64,000 nucleotides of DNA from Palauibacter sp965207805 (GCA_965207805.1 OZ242312.1:2108001-2172000); one strand, 5' to 3'. Positions 8,859 through 17,851 are shown, counted from the stretch's first letter. Translations and numbers: made by a program. The notes: generated from the sequence alone by a model not told the origin.

Positions 8859-9146
8859 ATGAGAACGTTGCTGACGACGATGCGGGGAGCCGCGTGGGCC
8901 GTGCTGCTCATGCTGACGCCCGGCGCGCTCCACGCGCAGGGCACGAGCCCGTGGGTGGACGCGGTGAACGAGCTACAGACGCAGTTCACGGGGCCGATCG
9001 CGCGGGGGCTATCGCTGATCGCGATCGTGGTGGGCGGGCTGATGTTCGCGTTCGGCGAGGGCGGGAGCAAGCGCACGCTGGCGGGGATCATCTTCGGGAT
9101 CGGAATGGCCGTGGGCGCGGTGAACTTCCTCGGCTGGCTGTTCTGA
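8859..9146 (+). CDS. trbC: TrbC/VirB2 major pilin subunit
   Basis: A 95-residue prepilin with a signal peptide (hydrophobic core AAWAVLLMLTPGALHA, cleavage after AQG or nearby) and two membrane segments (LSLIAIVVGGLMFAFG and GIIFGIGMAVGAVNFLGWLF) joined by a short basic loop (EGGSKRT). This is the VirB2/TrbC topology; mature pilin forms the conjugative pilus. Its stop overlaps the trbD ATG (TGATG at 9144-9148), so the two are coupled. No cyclisation signal can be judged by eye. Confidence 0.88.
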   Translation: MRTLLTTMRGAAWAVLLMLTPGALHAQGTSPWVDAVNELQTQFTGPIARGLSLIAIVVGGLMFAFGEGGSKRTLAGIIFGIGMAVGAVNFLGWLF

Positions 9147-9451
9147 TGCGGGGTCTGACGCGCTGGGCGGGTTACGCGGCACTGAACCGCCCGCTGACGG
9201 TGCTGGGCGTGGAGCGGCGGCTGTTCCTGCTGGGCGCGACGCTCGCGGTCGCGGTGTGGAACGCGACGGCCTCGCTGGTGGCGGGCGGCTTGGTGTTCGC
9301 GGGTTGCTACGGCGCGGGCTGGCTCGCGGGCCGGCGGGACCCGGCCATGCTGGCCGTGCTGAGGACCGCCGCCCGTTATCCGGCGCGGATCGATCCGGGC
9401 AAGTGGGCGGACGAGCCCTGGCATCTCCGCATCCGGACGGACTCGAAGTGA
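9146..9451 (+). CDS. trbD: TrbD/VirB3 inner-membrane component
   Basis: A 101-residue protein with the VirB3-type layout: a short N-terminus containing ALNRPLTVLGVERR (the LxRP motif common to VirB3/TrbD), one or two closely spaced membrane segments (FLLGATLAVAVWN and ASLVAGGLVFAGCYGAGWLA), and a basic tail. VirB3 partners the VirB4 ATPase at the inner membrane. Its stop overlaps the trbE GTG start (GTGA at 9448-9451), fitting that partnership. Confidence 0.88.
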   Translation: MRGLTRWAGYAALNRPLTVLGVERRLFLLGATLAVAVWNATASLVAGGLVFAGCYGAGWLAGRRDPAMLAVLRTAARYPARIDPGKWADEPWHLRIRTDSK

Positions 9452-11889
9452 GGGTCGCGGAGGAACGCCGGGCCTACGAGGCGGCGGGGTCGCTGGCCGA
9501 AGAGCTGCCCTATTGGGGCTGGCTCGACGATGGCCGCACCTGCCTGACCCGTTCGGGCGAACTGGTCGCGGCGGGCCGGATTCGGCCCGCCGCGGTGGAC
9601 GGCCGCACGCCCGAACAGATCGACCGCGTGCTCGGTCTTTGGCAACGGTTGATGTCGGGCCTGAGTTCCGACACGCGCCTCCAGTTCCACATGCTCCGGC
9701 GTCCCGGCCTCGCCGAGGATCCGGACGACGGCGGCTCGGACATCGCGTCCCTGTCGGGCCGCAAGCGAAGCGCGTTCCTCTCCGGGCGCGTCCAGCGGCT
9801 CGAAGCCTTCGTGGTCTGGTCGCACGACCCTGGCCTCCGCCCGGCGGGCGGGGGTTCCGGGCCGGGACTTTTGTCGCGGCTCGCGCGAGTCGGGAAGCGC
9901 CGCAGCAAGACGGCAGCGACCTACCTGGCCTCGGAGATCGAGGCGGCCGCGGGCCGGTTCCGGGCGATGATCGACGCGGGCCGGTCGTTGGTGGCCGAGC
10001 ACACGCCCGTCGAGATGCTGGGAGCCGTCGAGGCTTCCCGGCTTCTGTCCGAACTCGTCAACCGCCCCGGCACGTTCTGGGACGGCTCGACGGGCAGCGG
10101 CATGAACTGGCGGCTCGCGGTCTCGGAGCTGGAGGCGGAGCGGTCGCACCTTCGGCTCGACGGCGAGCCGGTGATCCTCTATTCGCTGCTGTCGCCGCCT
10201 GGGCAGGCGCACGCGAACCTGCTCCGGGACCTCTACTGCCTCGACGCGGTGACGACCGTCTCGCTCGAATGGCGGCCGTGGTCGGTGGAAGCGGCGCGGC
10301 GCCGGATCCGAGGCGCGCAGCGCCACTACTTCTCGCGCCGCTACTCGATGATGGCGCACGCCCAGGACGCCCAGGGCACGGCGGCGGCGATGGTCGATTC
10401 CGCGGCGGCGGCAGAGTCCGACCGTCTGGGAGCGGCGCTCGTCGAACTCGAAGCGGACGGCGTGGCCTACGGCGAGGCGTCGCTCACCGTGGCGCTCCAC
10501 GGCGAACTCGAAGGGATCGAACGGCTGGACGGCGATGTGCGGCGGCTGTTCGCAGCGCACGACGCGAAGGTCATCCGGGAGGGCTACGGCCAGATGCCCG
10601 CGTGGTTCGCCCGGCTCCCGGCGCAGCCGCGCAAGCGGCAGGTGCGGAAGGTGTTCGTGTCGGCGGGCGTCGCCGCGTGCCTCGCGCCCGTGTTCGGGCC
10701 GCCGAGGGGGAACCGTAGGAGCCGCCATCTGGACCGCGAGCCGCTGGCGGTGTTCGAGACGCCGTGGCGCACGGCGTACCGCTACGACCTGTTCGCGGGC
10801 GACGTGGGCCACACGCTGATCCTCGGGGCGACGGGCTCGGGCAAGAGCTTTACGCTCAACTTCCTGCTCGTCGAGGCGCTCAAGTACGACCCGCGCATCC
10901 TGATCCTGGACCTGGGCGGCTCCTACCGCTGGCTGACCCGGTTCCTCGGGGGCCGGTATCTGGAGCTCGCGCCCGGCGAGGCGGAGCCCACCCTCCGCCT
11001 CCAGCCGTTCGCGCTTCCCCCGACCACGAGGACGTTCCAGTTCCTGACCGGCTGGGTGCTCCGGCTCCTGAAGCTGGGAGGGTACGAAGCCGACGGCGCG
11101 GACACGAGCGAGATCCGCGCCCGGATCGAGGACCTGTACGCGCTCGGCACCGAGCGCCGGACTCTGAGCGTGCTGGCCGGTTCGCTGCCGTCGGCGATGT
11201 GGCCCGCGCTCAGCCGCTGGACGGAGGGCGGCGCGTGGGGCGCGTTCTTCGACAACCCCCCGTCGGGCGCGGCGGACATCGAGTTCCGGGACTGGCAGGT
11301 GATCGACCTGGCGGGCGCGGCGGAACACGCGGACCTGTGCGAGGCGGCGCTCTCCTACCTGCTGGAACGCATGCGCCTGGAGATCGAGGACCCGGCCGAG
11401 ACGGCGCGGCTCAAGCTGATGGTCGTGGACGAGGCGTGGCGGTACATGCAGGACCCCGCCGTGCTGAACTATCTGGCCGAGGCGGCGAAGACGTGGCGGA
11501 AGAAGAACGCCGCGCTCGTGCTCGCGACCCAGTCCGCCGTGGACGTGACGGGGACGCCGGGCGCCTCCGCCCTTCTCGAATCGATCCCCACCAAGCTGTT
11601 CCTCGCCAACGCCGAACTGCCCGACGAGGCCGGGGCGCTGTTCCGGCTGAACGAGTCGGAGATCGCCCGGATCCGGGCGCTGACGCCGAAGCGCGAGCTG
11701 TACCTCCGCCGCCCGGACGAGGCGGCGGCGCTCCGCTTGGAAGTCGATCCGGAGAGCTACTGGCTCTACACCTCCTCGCCGCTCGACGCCGAGAGGCGCG
11801 CCGAGGCCGTGGCGAGGCACGGGCTGGTCCGGGCGCTCGAAGCGCTCGCTCACCCGACCCATCCCACCCCACCAACCGAGAGGACGTGA
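9448..11889 (+). CDS. trbE: TrbE/VirB4 secretion ATPase
   Basis: An 813-residue VirB4-class AAA ATPase that powers pilus assembly and substrate transfer. The GTG start overlaps the trbD stop. The N-terminal 450 residues are the membrane- and TrbD-contacting domain. Walker A (GATGSGKS) is near residue 461, Walker B (LMVVDEAW) near 658, and the RecA-like sensor LVLATQSAVDV near 690. Length is normal for the family (about 800). The tail TSSPLDAERRAEAV resembles TrbE C-termini. It is the best-conserved marker of the transfer system here, which it identifies as Trb-like. Confidence 0.95.
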   Translation: MRVAEERRAYEAAGSLAEELPYWGWLDDGRTCLTRSGELVAAGRIRPAAVDGRTPEQIDRVLGLWQRLMSGLSSDTRLQFHMLRRPGLAEDPDDGGSDIASLSGRKRSAFLSGRVQRLEAFVVWSHDPGLRPAGGGSGPGLLSRLARVGKRRSKTAATYLASEIEAAAGRFRAMIDAGRSLVAEHTPVEMLGAVEASRLLSELVNRPGTFWDGSTGSGMNWRLAVSELEAERSHLRLDGEPVILYSLLSPPGQAHANLLRDLYCLDAVTTVSLEWRPWSVEAARRRIRGAQRHYFSRRYSMMAHAQDAQGTAAAMVDSAAAAESDRLGAALVELEADGVAYGEASLTVALHGELEGIERLDGDVRRLFAAHDAKVIREGYGQMPAWFARLPAQPRKRQVRKVFVSAGVAACLAPVFGPPRGNRRSRHLDREPLAVFETPWRTAYRYDLFAGDVGHTLILGATGSGKSFTLNFLLVEALKYDPRILILDLGGSYRWLTRFLGGRYLELAPGEAEPTLRLQPFALPPTTRTFQFLTGWVLRLLKLGGYEADGADTSEIRARIEDLYALGTERRTLSVLAGSLPSAMWPALSRWTEGGAWGAFFDNPPSGAADIEFRDWQVIDLAGAAEHADLCEAALSYLLERMRLEIEDPAETARLKLMVVDEAWRYMQDPAVLNYLAEAAKTWRKKNAALVLATQSAVDVTGTPGASALLESIPTKLFLANAELPDEAGALFRLNESEIARIRALTPKRELYLRRPDEAAALRLEVDPESYWLYTSSPLDAERRAEAVARHGLVRALEALAHPTHPTPPTERT

Positions 11890-11894
11890 ACACC

Positions 11895-12770
11895 ATGAAG
11901 GCAACTCCAACCACCGCGATCCTGCTGGGGATCGTCGTAGTCCTGCTGACGCTGCTCCTAGCTTTGCTTCCCTGCGATGCCGCCGCGCAGCAAGCGAGCG
12001 CGGACGCCACCCTGCTCCGGGTTCCGTTGCCGGAGGACGGCGAAGAGCGGATCCCCCGGCTCCGCGCACGCGTGCGTCATACAACGGTCATCGTGCTTCC
12101 GGCCGGGGAGCGCATCCTCGACTTCGTGGCCGGAGACTCCGAGTACTGGCACCTGACCGGCGCGGCGAACGTCGCGTACCTGAAGCCGTTGGCCGAGAAC
12201 GCGGCGACCAACGTGGCGCTCGTCTGCGAGTCCGGACGCATCTACTCCTTCCTCGTATCGGAAAGCGGGGAGAAGCCACCGCATCTCGTGGTCCGCGTCG
12301 AGGCAGGCGCGGATGCGGAGGCCGCGTTTGGCGCTCCCGGGTTCGTCGCCCGGAGCGAGGTCGCCGCCTACCGCGAGATGGCGGCCCAAGCTGTCGAGGC
12401 CGCGGGGCTGGCCCGCGAGGAGGCCGAGGCCGGGATCGCCGAGGCACGCGGCTGGGCCGAAGCGGAGATCGAGGCGTTCCGTGCCGCCTACCCCGAGCGG
12501 CTGCGGTTCGAGTACCGGCTGGACCGTGACGCATCCGAGCGGCCGTTCCGGGTCGAGGCGATGTGGCACGACGGGGAGTTCACCTATCTCCGCTCGCGCG
12601 CACAGGAGTCTCCGGCGCTCTACGAACTCCGGGACGGCGAACCGAGCCTGGTTGCGTTCGATCTCACCGAGGACGGCCTCTACGTCGCCCGCCGGGTTCT
12701 GGGCGACGGCTGGCTCCAGATCGGCGGTGCGCGGGCCGGGTGGCGGTTCGAGCCGAGGGACGTGCGATGA
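11895..12770 (+). CDS. trbG: TrbG/VirB9 outer-membrane core complex protein
   Basis: A 291-residue exported protein. The hydrophobic signal (ILLGIVVVLLTLLLALLPCD then AAAQQ) has a cysteine before the cleavage region. The middle has VirB9 features (TVIVLPAGERILDFVAGDSEYWHL, then NVALVCESGRIYSFLV). An Ala/Glu-rich helix (EAAGLAREEAEAGIAEARGW) links to a C-terminal beta domain (FRVEAMWHDGEFTYLR and LYVARRVLGDGWLQIG) matching the VirB9 CTD that binds VirB7 and VirB10. The stop overlaps trbI (ATGA at 12767-12770). No separate VirB7 lipoprotein gene is visible. Confidence 0.88.
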   Translation: MKATPTTAILLGIVVVLLTLLLALLPCDAAAQQASADATLLRVPLPEDGEERIPRLRARVRHTTVIVLPAGERILDFVAGDSEYWHLTGAANVAYLKPLAENAATNVALVCESGRIYSFLVSESGEKPPHLVVRVEAGADAEAAFGAPGFVARSEVAAYREMAAQAVEAAGLAREEAEAGIAEARGWAEAEIEAFRAAYPERLRFEYRLDRDASERPFRVEAMWHDGEFTYLRSRAQESPALYELRDGEPSLVAFDLTEDGLYVARRVLGDGWLQIGGARAGWRFEPRDVR

Positions 12771-14008
12771 GCCGCTGGAAGCAGTGGATTAAGGAGCCCA
12801 AAGGCGCGCTGCCGGGCGGTGTCGTCACGAAGGCCGGGATCGCTTTGATCACCGTGCTCGTGGCCGGGCTGCTGCTCTCCTCGTCGTTTTCCGGTCCCGA
12901 CGAGACGGCCGAGGGCGTCGCCCCCACGCCGGCCCGGCCCGTGGACGACCGCACGGGCCGGTCGCTCGACGGGCGCTTTAGCGACGAAACCGACCGTCAG
13001 ACCCAGCAGGCGGCGGCGGATGCGGACCGGGAACGGCAACAGTCCGGTCCCTCCGGGCATGACACGACCGAACAAGACACGGTGGCAAGTTCGCGTGGCA
13101 CCGGGGGCGGTATGAGCCGAGCCGAGTTCGAGTTGCGCGAGGCGCTCCGGCTGGAGGAGGTCGAGCGCGGGACGCGCTCGCTCCGCTCATTCCCCGTCGC
13201 GCAGTCGCATCGGGATCCGAACGGACCCCCGGATGCCGCGGCGTCTCCCTCGGTGCCCGAGTCTCACGATGCGGCACTCGACGGGGCGCTTGCGTCCCTT
13301 GGGCAGTCCCTCGCCGCCCTCGAAGCCGAGATGGCGGTGGGAATGGCGGCAGGAGAGTTCGCGCCCGGCGTCGGAGGCCCGGCACCGCGGGCGGATGTTC
13401 CCGCCGCACCCCGCACCTCCGAGCCCGGCCGTTTGGTCCGGCCGCATGACCCGCCGGGCTGGGAACGCATCCACGAAGGCACGTTCCTGGAGGCTGTGCT
13501 GGTCACCCAGTTGTCGGGCGAGTTCCCCGGCCCGGTGCTCGCCATGGTGTCGGCGCCGCTGTATTCGGCCGACCGGCAGCGGGTTCTGATCCCGCGCGGC
13601 GCGCGCGTCGTCGGCACGGCCCGGGCCGTCCAGAACCGCGATCAGAGCCGCCTCGCCGTCGCCTTCCACCGGCTGCTGCTGCCGGACGGAAGCTGGGTGG
13701 ATCTTGAGTTCACCGGCCTCAACCAGATGGGCGAGAGCGGGCTCCGCGACCAGGTGAACCGGCGCTACCTCTCGACCTTCGCCGCCGCCGGAGCGGTCGG
13801 CGCGCTGAGCGGGCTCACGCTCGCCGGAGCCGCGCCATACGGACTCCGGGCGGGCGTCGGCCAGGGGCTCGGGGGCAGCGCCACCTCGATGCTGGACCGG
13901 TATCTGAACCGTCTGCCCGAGATCACGATCCGCGCGGGCCACCGGCTCCGCGTCTGGTTCACCGCCGATGTCCTGATCCCAACCCCCATCCCCGCTGAAC
14001 ACCGCTGA
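12767..14008 (+). CDS. trbI: TrbI/VirB10 envelope-spanning scaffold protein
   Basis: A 413-residue VirB10-type protein: a short cytoplasmic head, one membrane helix (AGIALITVLVAGLLLSSSF, about residues 24-42), a proline- and charge-rich periplasmic linker, and a C-terminal beta-barrel domain starting near FLEAVLVTQLSGEFPGPVLA. The latter includes VLIPRGARVVGTA and SWVDLEFTGLNQMGESGL, both typical of VirB10 CTDs. The end (RLRVWFTADVLIP) is the normal terminus. VirB10 spans both membranes and senses ATP use by VirB4/VirB11. Its head overlaps the trbG stop. Confidence 0.93.
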   Translation: MSRWKQWIKEPKGALPGGVVTKAGIALITVLVAGLLLSSSFSGPDETAEGVAPTPARPVDDRTGRSLDGRFSDETDRQTQQAAADADRERQQSGPSGHDTTEQDTVASSRGTGGGMSRAEFELREALRLEEVERGTRSLRSFPVAQSHRDPNGPPDAAASPSVPESHDAALDGALASLGQSLAALEAEMAVGMAAGEFAPGVGGPAPRADVPAAPRTSEPGRLVRPHDPPGWERIHEGTFLEAVLVTQLSGEFPGPVLAMVSAPLYSADRQRVLIPRGARVVGTARAVQNRDQSRLAVAFHRLLLPDGSWVDLEFTGLNQMGESGLRDQVNRRYLSTFAAAGAVGALSGLTLAGAAPYGLRAGVGQGLGGSATSMLDRYLNRLPEITIRAGHRLRVWFTADVLIPTPIPAEHR

Positions 14009-14026
14009 CACGAAAGGACTCTTTCC

Positions 14027-14923
14027 ATGCTTCACCGCATCCTCGTCCCCGCGCTTCTCGTCCCGATCCTGCTGCTCGCGGGTGCCCGTCCCGCGAGCGC
14101 GCAGTTCGACTTCGGCAGCTGGTTCCAGCGGGCCACGATCATCGCCAACCAGATCACGCAGATCTCGCACCAGGTCACCCAGATCCGGTCGATGGCCCGC
14201 CAGCTTACGGAACTCGAAGATCAACTCGACCACATGGAGCGCGCCGCCAAGGGCGAGATCGACGCGCTGCTCGAGCCGTTCTCCGACCTTGCCGCCGATC
14301 CCATCGGCTTGGTGCGCGACGGACTCGGTTGGCGGTCCGACTTCACGGGCGCAGCCCGAGGGACGGTCGACGCCGTCCGGAGAATGGGCAGCGGACGCTC
14401 GTTCACGCGACACTGGAGAACCGCCCGCAACGCCGCCGACCGGGTGACGGACGCCGATATCCTGGCTCTGTTTGCGAACCTTCCGCCGCAAGCCGCGACG
14501 CGGGCACTGGAGGACCACCGCCGCGCCCGCGAGACCGCCGACCGGCAGCGGGTCTTGGACTACGCGGCGCTCGACGCAGCGGCCGCGCTTGCCGGGACCA
14601 TCGAGAGCGCGCAGGGCTCGTTCGCGGACCTCACGGCGAATGGGAACTTGTCCAACACGGCCCTTCAGCAGGCCGGAGTCGCGGCCTCACTGAGCCAGGG
14701 GCGGATCAACGCGGCTCTCGGCCAAGTGCTCGCCCACGAGGCCGCGCGCGAGGCGAGCCGTGCGAGGCAGGCCGAACTCGCCCACCTCGAATGGCTCGGG
14801 CGGTGGCATGACGGGCGGGCGCGGGCGAACGCGTTCGCCGGGACCATGCGGAACGCGGCGACGCTGAACCGGGCCGCGCTCAGGGACGGGCTCCTGTTCC
14901 GCGTCCCCTCGTTCTACCGGTAG
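14027..14923 (+). CDS. trbJ: TrbJ/VirB5-like periplasmic protein
   Basis: A 298-residue exported protein. The signal peptide (ALLVPILLLAGARPASAQ) ends in ASAQ. The mature part opens with the helical segment ATIIANQITQISHQVTQIRS and a coiled-coil run (MARQLTELEDQLDHMERAAK), as in TrbJ/VirB5 minor pilus-tip proteins. The second half is Ala/Arg-rich helix with repeated heptads around LSNTALQQAGVAASLSQGRI. It sits between trbI and trbL, the expected place. VirB5 proteins contribute to pilus tip adhesion and recipient recognition. Confidence 0.85.
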   Translation: MLHRILVPALLVPILLLAGARPASAQFDFGSWFQRATIIANQITQISHQVTQIRSMARQLTELEDQLDHMERAAKGEIDALLEPFSDLAADPIGLVRDGLGWRSDFTGAARGTVDAVRRMGSGRSFTRHWRTARNAADRVTDADILALFANLPPQAATRALEDHRRARETADRQRVLDYAALDAAAALAGTIESAQGSFADLTANGNLSNTALQQAGVAASLSQGRINAALGQVLAHEAAREASRARQAELAHLEWLGRWHDGRARANAFAGTMRNAATLNRAALRDGLLFRVPSFYR

Positions 14924-14936
14924 GGAGCGGCTGGCC

Positions 14937-15923
14937 ATGCAACTGCCTCCGCAGTCCATCGACCCGAACGTCCCGGCGCAGATCCCGGCCGACCAGCTTC
15001 AGGACTTCAAGAGTTTCCTGGACATCGTGCTCGACACCGTCGTCGGCGGAGCCGCGTCCGACGTGCACGCGCTCGGGCTCCAGCTCTGGGGCGGGCTGGC
15101 CGCCGTGATGGTCGCCTGGACCGGGCTCAAGATCGCGTTCAGCGGCACGTTCCAGCCCTGGGAGATCGTCAAGCTCGTGATCGGGATCGCGATCCCCCGC
15201 ATGCTGCTCCACTACTACGTCGTCCCGATCCCCGGCGTCGGGCTGACGTTCCCGGCCATGGTCGCCGGAGGCGGGATCTGGCTCCAGAACCTGTTCCTCT
15301 CAGACGTGGTGTCGGCCGGGTATTCGGAGATGACCGCGCTCGTCCAGGCCTACGGCGCGCACCTGGGCGCGGCGTGGTCCACGGGCAACCTGCTATCCAT
15401 CGTGACGGCGGGCGCGACCGTGATCTTCTCCTCGCTCATCACGCTCGTGATGGGCGCTTCACTCGTGGTCTGTCTGCTCGCGCTGTTCTGCGTCACCTAC
15501 GCGCAGGTGATCTGGGCGCAGGTCGCCCTCGCCATCGCGATCCTGCTCGGTCCGGTGTTCATCGCGTTCCTGCTCTTCGAGCCGCTCGCGTTCCTGTTCT
15601 GGGGATGGTTCCGGACCATGATGGTCTACACGCTCTACGGCGTCGTGGCCGGTGCCGTGCTCAGGGTCTTCATGGGCGTCGGCATGGGCTACATCACGAC
15701 CTATGCCGATGCCCTGATGGGCACCGGAACGGCGGACCCGTTCGAGCTGTGGCTGTGGGCCGTCGTCCTCATGCCGCTCGTCGTCTCCGGCCTCATGGCC
15801 GGGCTCAAGGTCGGCGAGCTCGCCTCGATGCTCGTCTCCGGTTCCGGCTCCGCCGGGTCCGGGTTCGTCGCGCTCGTCATGCAGGGAGCCGGCAAGGCCG
15901 CCGCCCCCGTCAAGCCCGTCTGA
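14937..15923 (+). CDS. trbL: TrbL/VirB6 polytopic membrane protein
   Basis: A 328-residue protein with five to seven strongly hydrophobic segments, for example LWGGLAAVMVAWTGLKIAF, IVKLVIGIAIPRMLLHYYVV, VIFSSLITLVMGASLVVCLL, VALAIAILLGPVFIAFLLF and WLWAVVLMPLVVSGLMAGL. The central FEPLAFLFWGWFRTMMVYTL matches the conserved tryptophan-rich core of TrbL/VirB6. It forms part of the inner-membrane channel through which substrate DNA passes. The C-terminus is glycine- and serine-rich and short compared with many TrbL proteins. Confidence 0.9.
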   Translation: MQLPPQSIDPNVPAQIPADQLQDFKSFLDIVLDTVVGGAASDVHALGLQLWGGLAAVMVAWTGLKIAFSGTFQPWEIVKLVIGIAIPRMLLHYYVVPIPGVGLTFPAMVAGGGIWLQNLFLSDVVSAGYSEMTALVQAYGAHLGAAWSTGNLLSIVTAGATVIFSSLITLVMGASLVVCLLALFCVTYAQVIWAQVALAIAILLGPVFIAFLLFEPLAFLFWGWFRTMMVYTLYGVVAGAVLRVFMGVGMGYITTYADALMGTGTADPFELWLWAVVLMPLVVSGLMAGLKVGELASMLVSGSGSAGSGFVALVMQGAGKAAAPVKPV

Positions 15924-15943
15924 GATCCTTGGAGATGCCAGGA

Positions 15944-16627
15944 ATGAGAAGAGCGCGAATGAATGGAGATGGAGACGCGGGCCGCGAGTACGCCGAGATC
16001 TGGGGCGAGGCCGTGCAGGCGAACCGGAAGCTCAGGACGATCTTGATCTTCCTCTCGGCGAGCATCGTGCTCGGCGTCTTCGTGCTGCTGCGCATTGCAG
16101 GCGCGGAGCCTCCCAAGCCCATCGTAGTCCGGGTCGACGAGGTGGGCCGGGCCGAGGCGCTGGCCTACGAGGCCGCGACCGCGCAGGCGGACCCGCTCGA
16201 TCCCACGACCAAGTACTTCCTGAACCGGTTCGTTCACGACTTCCACGCGCGACGCCGCGCGACGGCGCAAGAGCAATGGACCCGGAGCCTCCGGTTCCTC
16301 TCGACGGATCTGGCGAACGCCGCGTTCCAGAGGGACGGCGCGGAGGTCGCGAGCGTCGCGGCGGGGACGGCCGACACCGAAACCGAGGTCGAGCAGGTCG
16401 TGCTCCGCATCCATCCCGCGCCCGAGCCGCCGCACGGCGCGACCGCGGACTTCGATCTGGTGCAGTTGCGGGGTGAACAGGAGCTGCGACGCGAGCGCTG
16501 GTCGCTCACGCTCCGGTTCGAGTTCCTCGACTCGATCCCGCCCGAGCTGGTCGTCCACAACCCGATGGGGCTCCTCGTCACCTACATGCGGGCCGACCGG
16601 GCGCTCGTGACGGGAGACGGGCGATGA
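15944..16627 (+). CDS. trbF: TrbF/VirB8 inner-membrane assembly protein
   Basis: A 227-residue bitopic protein. A cytoplasmic head (YAEIWGEAVQANRKLRTILI) leads into one membrane helix (FLSASIVLGVFVLLRIAG) and a periplasmic NTF2-like domain with the family features IVVRVDEVGRAEALAYE, YFLNRFVHDFHARRR and LRGEQELRRERWSLTLRFEF. Three in-frame ATGs exist (15935, 15944, 15959). The one at 15944 is preferred because a GGAG lies nine bases upstream. VirB8 nucleates assembly of the envelope channel. The stop overlaps the next ATG (ATGA). Confidence 0.9.
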   Translation: MRRARMNGDGDAGREYAEIWGEAVQANRKLRTILIFLSASIVLGVFVLLRIAGAEPPKPIVVRVDEVGRAEALAYEAATAQADPLDPTTKYFLNRFVHDFHARRRATAQEQWTRSLRFLSTDLANAAFQRDGAEVASVAAGTADTETEVEQVVLRIHPAPEPPHGATADFDLVQLRGEQELRRERWSLTLRFEFLDSIPPELVVHNPMGLLVTYMRADRALVTGDGR

Positions 16628-17556
16628 TCGCGCACCTGAAGGGACGCGAGAAGGCGCTGGAGGCGTTCGGGTGGACGGGCAGGAAGGCCGAGTGGATCGC
16701 GCTGGTCTGCCTGCACAGCGGCGTGTTCACCCGCGCGCAGTGGGCGCGGTTCATGGACGCGCATCCGGAACAGGTCCGGCGCGGCGTCCACGGGCTGATC
16801 GCCGAGCGCGTCGCGAGCGAGGAGACGGAGCCCGGCGTCGCCGGCATGGGCCGGGTTGGCCGGATCTTCGCCCGTCCCGTGTACCGGGCGCTCGGAGCCG
16901 AGCACATCCGCCACCGCCGCGGCGCTTCGACCGAAGTGCTTCTGCGCCGCCTGCTCTCGCTCGACTACGTGATCGAGCACACCGACCTGCCCTGGCTCCC
17001 CACGGAACAGGAGAAGGTGTCCGCGTTCGAGGCGCTCGGCATCGAGCGCTCGCTCCTGCCCGTGCGCGTGTACCGGGGAGCCGCCCGTACCACCCGGCGC
17101 TACTTCCCCGTGAAGCTGCCGGTCGCGCTCGACTCCGCACGCGCCCTGTTCGTCTACGCAGACCCCGGCCACGACACCTCGACGGCGCTCCGCTCGTGGG
17201 GCAGCGCGCACCGCGGGCTCTGGCGCGCGCTCCGAGGACTTGGCCGCTCGGTCGAGGTCGTGGCCGTGGCGCGCACTGCACGGGAGCTCGAACGGGCGCG
17301 GCGGGTGACGCGTGGATGGTCCGAGCCCGGTGGTCCCGGCGAGTCCGAAGTTGGTGCGGCCGAGGAACTCGCCCGGATCGAGCGGGCGATCCTCAAGGGC
17401 GCGGTCCACATCCTTGAGGAGTTCGGCGGCCTCCAGGCCGCCCTGAAGCGCAGCGTCGCGCTGGAGGAGCAGGCGCGCCGGCGGGGCGGGCGCGGATCGA
17501 TCGACCGCGGGGCCGCATGGCGCACCGAGCGCCTCGCAAGGGTCCGCTACCGGTGA
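16624..17556 (+). CDS. Uncharacterised transfer-operon protein with N-terminal winged helix
   Basis: 310 residues, no confident family. The head (WTGRKAEWIALVCLHSGVF, then RAQWARFMDAHPEQVRRGVH) reads as a winged helix like that of replication-relaxation proteins. The middle holds RRYFPVKLPVALDSARALFV and YADPGHDTSTALRSWGSAHR, which has the feel of a degraded nuclease-like core followed by a helix. The end is a basic helical tail (ALEEQARRRGGRG). It is coupled to trbF and precedes the noncoding, hairpin-rich region upstream of traG. A DNA-processing or oriT-binding role is possible but not shown. Confidence 0.6.
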   Translation: MIAHLKGREKALEAFGWTGRKAEWIALVCLHSGVFTRAQWARFMDAHPEQVRRGVHGLIAERVASEETEPGVAGMGRVGRIFARPVYRALGAEHIRHRRGASTEVLLRRLLSLDYVIEHTDLPWLPTEQEKVSAFEALGIERSLLPVRVYRGAARTTRRYFPVKLPVALDSARALFVYADPGHDTSTALRSWGSAHRGLWRALRGLGRSVEVVAVARTARELERARRVTRGWSEPGGPGESEVGAAEELARIERAILKGAVHILEEFGGLQAALKRSVALEEQARRRGGRGSIDRGAAWRTERLARVRYR

Positions 17557-17585
17557 CCGGAGCGCGTCCTATGCCGAACCGCGGC

Positions 17586-17613
17586 GTGAAAACGACGCGG
17601 GGGGTCGTTTCAC
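17586..17613. repeat. Imperfect inverted repeat, 7-nt loop
   Basis: Arms GTGAAAACGAC and GTCGTTTCAC pair over 10 bp with one extra A in the left arm. The loop is GCGGGGG. It lies 30 bp after the stop codon of the upstream gene and has no T-run, so it is not a standard intrinsic terminator. Confidence 0.6.
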
Positions 17614-17726
17614 GAATCCGGCCCCCGGCGATTCACATGCGGCCTTCCGTCCATCCGCTTGCGCGGTGGCGTCTTGCGGCACCGCGGCCCGCCGGCCCGA
17701 CGCCGGACGGGCCACGGGGGCCGTGG

Positions 17727-17817
17727 CTGGAGCGACCCGCCTCGCCGAGGGCTCGGTGCGGCGTAGGGCCGAGTGTGTTTTCACAACTCGCCCCCCCGCC
17801 TCGACGGGTCGCTCCAG
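17727..17817. repeat. Perfect 13-bp inverted repeat pair with 65-bp spacer
   Basis: Left arm CTGGAGCGACCCG at 17727-17739, right arm CGGGTCGCTCCAG at 17805-17817, no mismatches. The right arm ends 34 bp before the traG ATG. The spacing suits two protein-binding half sites or a long cruciform better than a terminator. Confidence 0.65.
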
Positions 17818-17851
17818 CGCCAGAGATCCCTCCGGGAAGGGTGTCCGGCCG

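Larger units (their letters stand above)
17557..17851 (+). other. Noncoding gap with two inverted repeats upstream of traG (candidate oriT or operator)
   Basis: This 295-base gap is the largest inside an otherwise overlapped operon. It holds two inverted repeats. The first has arms 17586-17596 and 17604-17613 (GTGAAAACGAC / GTCGTTTCAC, one bulged A, 7-nt loop). The second is a perfect 13-bp pair at 17727-17739 and 17805-17817 (CTGGAGCGACCCG / CGGGTCGCTCCAG). No gene is visible. Such pairs mark oriT sites, promoters with operators, or attenuators. Confidence 0.55.

Noticed and set aside
9376..12084. 902-codon open frame opposite trbE
   Set aside because: Its translation is Arg/Pro/Ala-rich with no domain, and it mirrors the trbE frame, which has complete Walker motifs.
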